Shown: piece after piece, positions 56,837-64,000 of the stretch
Numbering within the stretch: position 1 is the stretch's first letter
Layout: each line of letters starts with the position of its first letter
Assembly (NCBI RefSeq): GCF_964204645.1
Contig: NC_134034.1
Location: forward strand, 1,238,001 to 1,302,000
From: Tubulanus polymorphus
Taxonomy: Eukaryota; Nemertea; Palaeonemertea; Tubulaniformes; Tubulanidae
Direction of reading: 5' to 3'
Length of the DNA stretch: 64,000 nt
The notes under the pieces: generated by a model
Databases searched by the model: none
What the model was told of the DNA's origin: nothing
Seen by the model: the letters and a program-made list of their open reading frames with translations, nothing else
Made by a program: the position numbers and the translations under genes

Positions 56837-59800
56837 TCATAACATCGCGAAATCGAGGTCGACCTCCAATTTGTCGATGTCATCTTCTAACGCCTGCATC
56901 ACGTGATAGAAATTTGAATTCGAATCTTGTGACGTCGTAGTATGGCAGTTAGTGTGCGCTGAAGGAAAAGATAACAACAACAACAATGAATCAGATACTT
57001 TTGTATATGTGAATATATAACTGCCAAATTTGGAATTTTACTGGACCATGGGTTTAGATCCAGATCCCAGCACAAAGAGCACGTGATTCCGCCGAGATTT
57101 TCCAGCGGCTTCCCCCCTATTACCCCCCCCCCACTATTGCGAATATTTACGCTGATGTAGCAGACGACTGAATTCCAGAGTTGTATCGGTTTCAATCGCC
57201 GATTGTTGGGACGATGGCACCGGACTGTCGTCGTGGTAACAGATTTTCACGTGTTGATTCCGTTCAGCGCCGGTGGTGGCGCACCTAGCCGCGTTACGGC
57301 AATCGGTTTCCATCGTTTCCAGCTCGACCAACATTTCATCAAGGTCGACATCGCTAAGGTCAAGGGCGTTGGCCTTATCTGATAAATAAACAAGTTTGAT
57401 ACAAAAATCAGGTTCAACTTGTTTTAGACTCAAAGATTGATATCTTGTTTCTCTCGTTTCAGCTGAGCTTAAGACTGACCCAGCCGGTAACCTATTTATA
57501 TACCCATACTACCAAACTTACAATAACAGACCAGGCAGTTATAGAAATGAACTGATTACAAATTTCATTGCAGTTTACAAAATTACGCGGCCGATTAGGA
57601 GGAACGTGGAATTATTTCATTTCAACCGTAAAATCATAAAGTTTTTTCTTTTTTAAACTAAGATTTCGAAACTAGTATCACTAGGAGAACTACCCACCGA
57701 AGTTCTCTTCCTGTTCCGCTTCACCCGCCGCCTGCCTGCTTCCCAATCTGCTGCTGACGTCATCATCTACGTCACTAGTCTCGGTCAACGTGTATCGACG
57801 TTCAGTCAGGTATCGTTCGTACGCCAATAGGTGGCGTGTGTAGCATACTTTGACCGCGTGACCGCGACCCGGTTGAGTAGATCCGGTCAGTAGGTTGAAT
57901 ATCTTACTCCAGCCTCTGTTCTCAGTGACCTAGATTTACAAATTCGAAATGAAATATCGGAGTCAGGTACCGGTAAATGCTACTATGGCAAGTGAGGATC
58001 TACCAGGTGTCGCTAGTTCGCAGTAGGACATCAACTACTGCGGGAATTGAGGATTCGACTCGTGGCAAGTGAGGATTCACCAGGTGTCGCTAGTGTGTAG
58101 TAGGACATCAACTACTGCGACAATAGAGGATTCGACTCGTGGCAAGTGAGGATTCACCAGGTGTCGCTAGTGTGCAGTAGGACATCAACTACTGCGACAA
58201 TAGAGGATTCCACTCATGGCAAGTGAGGATTCACCAGGTGTCGTTAGTGTGCAGTAGGACATCAACTACTGCGACTATTGAGGATTCAACTTGTGCAAGT
58301 GGGGACAAGCTAGTAGTTGGTCAGCTATCCGAACTTAGTCGATAGGTACCCTGAAGGGTGATGGAAGATGCCCTTACCTTACTGTAACCCCCTCTATCAA
58401 CGACCAGTAAAAACAGTTGACACAAACTGATATCTCGATTCTGCCATTTCGGCGGCGTGTGGTTCGTTCTGAAACCGCGTCTAGTGCTGAATCTCTGTAG
58501 ATCATGTTTGAACGCTTGTTCGTTGTTGCGGTAACTCTGCAGCGGCGGTGGAAATATTGAAAATGATTATTTACTAAGTGTAACGTTTCGTATGAAATAC
58601 GTCGAGCAATTATTTCACCTGAATGTTGATGGTTGAAATTTGAGTTGAGTTTTCCTCTCCGTCTTTCGTCTGCCCAAGAGGGGACCAGTCTGTCGTCTTC
58701 TCGCTTGGAAGCCCGTCTCTGGTTTGCCCACTCGGGAACCAGTCTCTCGTCTGCTCACTTGGGAACCCGTCTTTCGTCTGCCCACTCGGGAACCCGTTTC
58801 TCATCTGCCCACTCGGAAACCCGTCTCTCATCTGCCCACTCAGGTCCAGCCCTTCAGTTCTCTGCCCGTTCAGCTCGACTGCCAGCGCCTGTTCCGATGA
58901 TGATCTTGCCGCTTCAGATTCATCTTCATACGGATTTTCTGGAAAAAAAAACGATATGCTTTGACCAAAAGGGCTTTAGCTCCCACTAATACAAATCAAT
59001 TTCTGGATACCTTTGAAGATGGTTTTGTCTAATCGTTCTTCCGTTGACAAATCGATCCACGATTCTGCCTCTTTCATTGCGCTGTCAACTTTCTGTTTTT
59101 TATAGGTCTGTTTGCTTCTTAATTTACGTCTGCCCTAAATAAATAAATGCGAAAGAACCGAACCGAACTCATCATCACAAATCAAAAGAACACAACATTG
59201 AACTTTCTCCTTAATGCGGTTCCTGGGCTTTTTACTACCACAAACAACCGCTGATAGTTCAAGACTTACCGCTAATGATTTCTCAGAAATCGGCGCTATT
59301 TTTCCGTAGGGTTCCACGTTTTTCGCAGTAACCCAACCATGAGTGTGCGGCTCGCCGAAATATTCCACGTGATACCAACGAGGAGTCCCGCCCACCAGAG
59401 TGACTGACAGGTCACAGGCCGGGTCCGGGCTGATTATTGCTGGCCATCTGAAAAAAAATATAGAGCCGATGAAAAAGTTTCAAGTTATGAGAGGGAGCGA
59501 GTGGAGGGCTCAGAGATTCACGATAGTTCCCCGATTTCTTTATCTTAAAATAAGGGATTGACCCTGTTAATTATTTGATTGGTAGATTGTTAGGTTGTTA
59601 TGATTTGGTGTCCCTTACAGGCCCACCATTCTTGCCGGGAACGAAACATGGGGTTTGATCATTTGAAATCGGAAATCGTAGTACAGATGAAACAGTTTTG
59701 TGATCGGCGGTCGATTTTACAGGGATTCAGTTCCACAGTTGTGAGTCAGAGTTAACTCTGAGTTAAAGTATGTTCATTTTCAATGAGTTAACCCAGAGAC

Positions 59801-61130
59801 AAATCTTAACTCAGAACTGTGGAACTGGACCCTGAAGTTCACCCATTACTTACTTGCAGTAACCGGTCATTTTAGCCCAGACGATCGTCCCTGCCGCTAG
59901 AACCGACTCGACGTATCTCAATCCACATCGTTTCATCAGTTTCTCGTAGACAGAGAAATCATCCTCCGCGCAGTCGCACGAGTTACGTGTCGAGTCTGGA
60001 TTCATCCGACAGAACCAGCGGTCATCGTCTGCCAATCCGGCCGCCGTCGAGCTGCATATACGCCGCCATTTGTGACAGTTCGTATCGTCGCATTGGATCC
60101 AAGTTTCATCGGCTAACTGAAATATTAAGTACGCAGGAGATACTATCAATCGCTAAGTCCCGACCATCGTGACTAGACTTCCTACGAAGGAGTGGTAAAT
60201 TCTATTGGCTCGTGAAACTAAGGTGTGAGACCCAGGACCCACTTCCACGAGATCGAGCACAAGACTTCGTCTCAAGATTAATAGTTTACCGTTAACTTAT
60301 AGAAAATGCAATTTCGAATCAAACCGACAAACGAAACTAATATTAGTCGTACTCGGTTTCAGTTCAACAGCTCGGAGTTCTAAGTCCTGTTTAAAAGACC
60401 TGTTTTAACTTTGGAACCCACGAAAAACACACGGGTATTCATTGTGACCTACGTACCACACATGACCGGTCACCGAAGTCACCACACTGTCACTGACCAG
60501 ACAAACTTACTAACTGAGAGTGAGGCAGACACAGTCTGGTCTATGGTCTAGTGGTTAGCATGCTCGGCTGTCGTGCTGGATGTCGCAGGTTCAAGTCCTG
60601 CTAGGGTTAGGGTTGTGAGCGAGCTAGGGTATAGGATTGTATAGCATTTGGCAAACTCAAATGGCTGAATGCTGGGCACTGGGGCCCAGATTTTTTCTTT
60701 TATTCTCATTTGCAGCTTAATTGTTCAATTCAACTAATTAGCCCACTGGTTACGTGGGTTTGGGCTACTGTGAGCCTCCAACCGTGTTTCAGAGACTAAA
60801 ACCTACCCTTTTAATCAGTTCATCGCGATTAGTTTTTGACATTCCTAAAAGAGGTTCGGTTTTTCGTCCATTCTTTTTGCGTGAATCAGTTACAAAACCG
60901 CTTAAAGGTATTGGCGACTGTCTCTTTCTTCGATTCGGGAGTGATTTCAGGGGCATTTTTGGGCCTTTAGCTTCATCGTCGGTGATCTGAGACGTGGGAC
61001 CTGGGCCGGGCCCTGCTGCTGGGCAGGTAGTAAGGCGTTGAGATAAAACATTAGCGATAAGCTCAATTTTAGAGCCGCCTCCGTGTTGTTGTTGCGCAAC
61101 CTTCGGAATCGATGGCGATTCGTCCGACAT
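56837..61130 (-). CDS. CW zinc finger + PWWP + ARID chromatin reader (ZCWPW-like)
   Basis: Nine exons (minus): 60807-61130, 59854-60116, 59270-59447, 59011-59134, 58619-58938, 58378-58536, 57698-57929, 57151-57378, 56837-56958; 649 residues. Residues 1-108 are basic and disordered. CW finger about 112-157: WIQCDDTNCHKWRR with Zn ligands C117, C122, C144 and C155, plus W114, W125 and W142; CW domains bind H3K4 methyl marks. PWWP about 183-250: GTIVWAKMTGYCKWPA, WYHVEYFG, HGWV; PWWP domains bind H3K36 methyl marks. Next a decapeptide repeat region (about 330-400). ARID about 404-500: FKHDLQRF, RGFRTNHTPP, ISLCQLFLLVVDRGGY, GWSKI, HLLAYERYL, a DNA-binding fold. Acidic tail (LDLSDVDLDEML). CW then PWWP is the ZCWPW1/2 layout; ARID is not known to me in that family. 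Exons 5 to 7 join in phase, so the three domains are one gene by splice logic, but no transcript confirms it. Confidence 0.85.
57470..57660. repeat. Diverged copy of the 62830 MITE family
   Basis: Shares TATAGAAATGAACTGATTAC, AAATTTCATTGCAGTTTACA-type sequence and GCGGCCG with 62930-63030. Ends are not recognisable. Confidence 0.5.
57985..58292 (-). repeat. 77-bp tandem array in CW-PWWP-ARID intron 6
   Basis: Four units of GGCAAGTGAGGATTCACCAG, GTGTCGCTAGTGTGCAGTAG, GACATCAACTACTGCGACAA; reverse of the family at 1690-2060 and 43690-44010. Confidence 0.95.
60460..60700 (+). mobile_element. tRNA-derived SINE copy in CW-PWWP-ARID intron 1
   Basis: CACCACACTGTCACTGACCA, GACAAACTTACTAACTG, A-box TGGTCTAGTGGTTAGCATGC, B-box-like GGTTCAAGTCC. 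Longer 3' tail than the ADGF copies. Confidence 0.82.
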
Positions 61131-62475
61131 CTTAATTGTGCAAAACCTATGCAGATTTATGGAATTATCCGGATTAAGACGGATTAAAGAATTGATTAGG
61201 GTTCTTCACACATGGCTGACTTCTACCTATAGCCACGTGGTGAACTACGATACGCCAGATCGCGGGTTCGAATCCTGAATTACCGTCGGAAATACGGAAG
61301 CTCTGAAGGACAAACTACTTCAAGCGCAATGCTTATCGATGCTTATCGTATAATCTTGCTTGATCGTTATTTGAGAAATAAGGGTCCTAGAAATAATGAA
61401 TGTTTAGCGGTTATTAGTAGTGGGATTCGGCCCTACATTCAAAATTGCATAAATTGAACGTAGCGCATAGTGTCTCAATGTTCTGAATTAAATAATTATA
61501 CGAATGCAATGCTTTTAGTTTTATTATATAAAAGAGTGTACAAAAAAATCATAAAATCTACAAAATATTTTTCATGCGCGGTTTAACTAAACGAATATTA
61601 CGGGATTCGAGCCCACAAATGCGGAAGCAAATCTCTCAATGCGGAAGTAAAAAAAAAAACAACAAAATTTGCAATTTTGTTCATGTCTTGTAAGTCTTAT
61701 TTTTTCGACCCTGCTGATTCATTCATCGTTCGCTTGAAAGGTTCCAAATAGCTGGGGAGGTTCAAGCAGTAAAGCCTCACAAAATATCGGCTCACTGCCT
61801 TATGGCCTAACCTAAAGCAACAAAACTGGGAAAACGTTTGCCCTACTCATCTCATTCTCAAGAAGGCTCAAGGTTCATTTGTTTTACTATGAATGACTGC
61901 AGTTTAGGTCGGAGTTTTATGTACTTACCATGAACGATCTTAGTGAAGTTTTTGGGTGAATGAATAGTAGCTTAGAATCTAGGAATTTTACAATCCAAAT
62001 TCGCCTACAAACCCGCACCATAGTCACCACACCTGCCGGGAATGGAATGGTTGGTTTGATCTTTCGAAATCGGAAATCGAAGTACAGATATAGTTGTGTC
62101 ATCAGCGGCTGAATTAACGGAATTTGTCGCAACCAGTACCTAACCTAACCCTAAATCCTTCACTATTGCAACACGACCTAAAACATGACCCTCATCCTTC
62201 ATTATTCACTAGTGCCACAATTTTCGAAGGCGACCTTCAAGTTAAACTGCAATTAGTCATAATTGTCAGTACAATTTCAGGCAAAATGCTCTATCTATGT
62301 TTCAGGGATAGACAGGGAAGTTAAAGATCATGATGAAAATCTACTAAAAGCCGAATTTGTATAAATTGCGAAGACCGTCTCGGGCGGAGTTAGTCTAGTA
62401 TCTAGCCGTTGTTCCCAAATAAGTTGCAGTAGGGGAACCGTCTGATATTCAGCGGACTGTGCCGAGTATTACAAG
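61131..62475. other. Divergent intergenic region
   Basis: Between the CW-PWWP-ARID start and the acid phosphatase start. It holds a degraded tRNA-like stretch at 61220-61285 with a B box (GGGTTCGAATCC) but no foldable full tRNA that I can support. AT-rich otherwise; no coding exon recognised. Confidence 0.5.
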
Positions 62476-63797
62476 ATGAATTACGTCGCCTTTCTGCTAG
62501 TGATACTACTAACGTGTCCTCTTTATACGGAATCAGCTTTGAAATTAGTCCATGTCGTAAGTTGAAAAATCGCGTCGCTTTTTAGATTTTGGAGAATTTT
62601 TTTCGCAAAATTTGAAATCTGAATTCGCGTTTTATCGCAGGTATGGCGCCATGGCGACCGCGCCCCGATGGAAGCTTACCCTAACGACCCGAACCCATCG
62701 GTGGATATTTGGCCAAAAGGCTGGCAACAATTAACGAAGGTAGGAATTCATTTTAACTGGACCAAAATGAGCTTAGCCCGGTCTTATCTGTGGAACTGAA
62801 CTAAAGATCAGCAAAGCCGGGTCTCAGGCTAAAAAAAATTGATACCTTCTTTCTCCGCTCTGCTGAGCTTAAATTTTGACCCGGCTGGCCGCCTATCTAC
62901 CCTATAGGCCTACATTACTTTTTATAAAATCGTGATCAATTTTACCATAACGGACCCGGCCGCTATAGAAATGAACTGTTTACAAATTTTATCATATTTT
63001 TCAAAAATGACCCGGCCGCTGCAGAGAAACAAGGTATCATTTTTGTTTAGCCTTATTTTAAGTTTTAACTGGAAATGGACTGAAATAAGCTAAGCCTGGT
63101 CTTATTTTAAGTCACAACTGTAGAACAGCACCAAAATGAGCTTAGCCTGGTCTTATCTTTAGTCTCAACTATGGAACTGCGCCAATAAGTAGTGTTGTTT
63201 ATATTTTCTAGGTCGGGATGAATCAGATGTATGATGTTGGAGCTTTTCTTCGAACGCGGTTCAACAAAAACCAGTTCCTACCTCAGAGATATAGTAACAC
63301 GGATGTACGTTGAGTTCGGTTTAAACCTGGACTCGGTTTAACAGCGCTGAGTTAAAACTACTGTCCTACTCTCCTAAACATTTGGAGCGCGTCGCTTCCA
63401 AACTATAGCCTCCTCATCTTCGTGGAACTTTTTGGGTTCAGAGATTTGGAAAATTGATGATCTGAACTCTTACAGTCCAAAGCATGTGCTTTTCTGTAAA
63501 GCAGATGAAAATGCAGTTTCACTAACCTCAAAACGCTGGTGAACATTTTTCAAATGAATCAGGCGCTATACAAATATTCAGATTATTATTATCATTAATA
63601 TCATTATTATCAAATAAGCTCATTTTTTTTTTACCGATCTATCTTTGATATTACAGATGAGATTAACGAGCTCGGAATCGGAGCGTGCGTTTCAGAGCGC
63701 TCTAGCCGTACTCGCCGGTTTATATCCTCCCACGCCGCCGGAAATCTGGAAACCCGATCTGCCATGGCAACCGATTCCGATGCGAACAAACAGAAAG
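62476..63797 (+). CDS. Histidine acid phosphatase (ACP2/ACPP-like), 3'-partial
   Basis: Four exons: 62476-62556, 62641-62739, 63212-63304, 63657-63797; 138 residues so far, all junctions phase 0, then the gene leaves the window. Signal peptide MNYVAFLLVILLTCPLYTES. Immediately after it LKLVHVVWRHGDRAP, with the catalytic RHGDR of the histidine acid phosphatase family (branch 2 of the histidine phosphatases, His as phosphate acceptor). Then WPKGWQQLT and MYDVGAFLRTRF, the expected family blocks. The MRLTSSESERAFQSALAVLAGLYPP block matches the RSTDVDRTLMSA region; Thr-Asp is Ser-Glu here. A lysosomal or secreted acid phosphatase is likely; the second catalytic motif (HD) lies beyond the right edge. 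Confidence 0.9.
62745..63185. repeat. Repeat-filled intron 2 of the acid phosphatase gene
   Basis: Units of ATGAGCTTAGCCTGGTCTTA occur at both ends, with a MITE (62830-63060) inserted between them. Similar units stand at 26240-26470 in SCAP intron 4 (AACTTATCCTGGTCTTATCT). Confidence 0.75.
62830..63060. mobile_element. MITE, acid phosphatase intron 2
   Basis: Terminal inverted repeats GGCTAAAAAAAATTGATACC and, inverted, GGTATCATTTTTGTTTAGCC. About 230 bp, no ORF, with an internal repeat ACCCGGCCGCT. Short derivative at 44551-44672. Confidence 0.82.
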
Positions 63798-63942
63798 GTG
63801 AGCTAATAAGTTTTTCATTCGGATATCCTTAGAATAACGAAGATGCGCTTTCAAATTCCGGAATAATGTGCCAAATCAAATTTCAACTCCCAATTGCGAG
63901 GTTGACAAGTATATCTGCAAAAAATCATTCCTGAAAATTGCT

Positions 63943-64000
63943 TAGCCGTTTCAGTGCATCTACACTGCAGTGCGGTGTATAAATCGGTTATAGCTTTACT
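63943..64000. mobile_element. piggyBac-like MITE, cut by window end
   Basis: Left end only: CCGTTTCAGTGCATCTACAC, TGCAGTGCGGTGTATAAATC. Matches 26564-26620 and 36030-36065. Confidence 0.65.

Noticed and set aside
57134-57150. Stop codon directly ending exon 8 of the CW-PWWP-ARID gene
   Set aside because: A donor (GC/GTAAAT at 57149-57150) just before it joins in phase to an acidic last exon at 56837-56958 that repeats the LEVDLD theme, with a poly(A) signal behind it. Both ends remain possible as isoforms.
61220-61290. Possible tRNA gene with B box GGGTTCGAATCC
   Set aside because: A-box region is degenerate and I cannot pair an acceptor stem; more likely a SINE fragment.

Overview
The window is animal nuclear DNA: spliced genes with GT-AG introns, AATAAA signals, tRNA-derived SINEs, MITEs and many intronic minisatellites. 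The gene set (UBR3, SCAP, a secreted ADGF/ADA2-type adenosine deaminase, a Toll-like receptor, a CW-PWWP reader, a histidine acid phosphatase) and the tandem-repeat-rich introns suggest a marine invertebrate, most likely a spiralian (mollusc, nemertean, brachiopod or annelid). I cannot name the species. Exon-intron models were built by hand; for each complete gene the exon lengths sum to a multiple of three and the phases agree at every junction.

Layout, left to right. 64-10890 (+): 21 exons of the C-terminal two thirds or so of UBR3, open at the left edge. 13825-15034 (-): a small EF-hand protein. 16988-23399 (-): ADGF copy A, 9 exons. 24804-44906 (+): complete SCAP, 23 coding exons, whose 8.4 kb intron 13 carries three intronless four-helix membrane protein genes on the opposite strand, each with a minisatellite just upstream. 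46893-49757 (+): a two-exon Toll-like receptor. 51608-55500 (+): ADGF copy B, a near-identical inverted copy of A. 56837-61130 (-): a 9-exon gene encoding CW, PWWP and ARID domains in one protein. 62476-63797 (+): the first four exons of a histidine acid phosphatase, cut by the right edge.

The large-scale structure is an inverted duplication: arms at about 12.9-23.5 kb and 51.5-56.6 kb, each with an ADGF gene, its promoter-proximal sequence and, at the outer end, a decayed piece of a further ADGF exon 8. The arms enclose SCAP and the TLR. The EF-hand gene sits in one arm only, between direct repeats.

Introns are dominated by a few repeat families that recur in unrelated genes: a 20/27-bp family with core AACTGTGGAACTGG, a ~79-bp family containing TGATGTCAT, a 77-bp family, a 57-bp family and a ~141-bp palindromic family. 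There are also MITEs (one with piggyBac-like TTAA/CCC ends), a pogo-like element with a PCNA-binding motif, two large palindromes and a SINE family. The genes are not an operon; SCAP (sterol sensing), UBR3 (ubiquitin ligase), ADGF and TLR (secreted or surface innate functions) are neighbours without an evident shared pathway.
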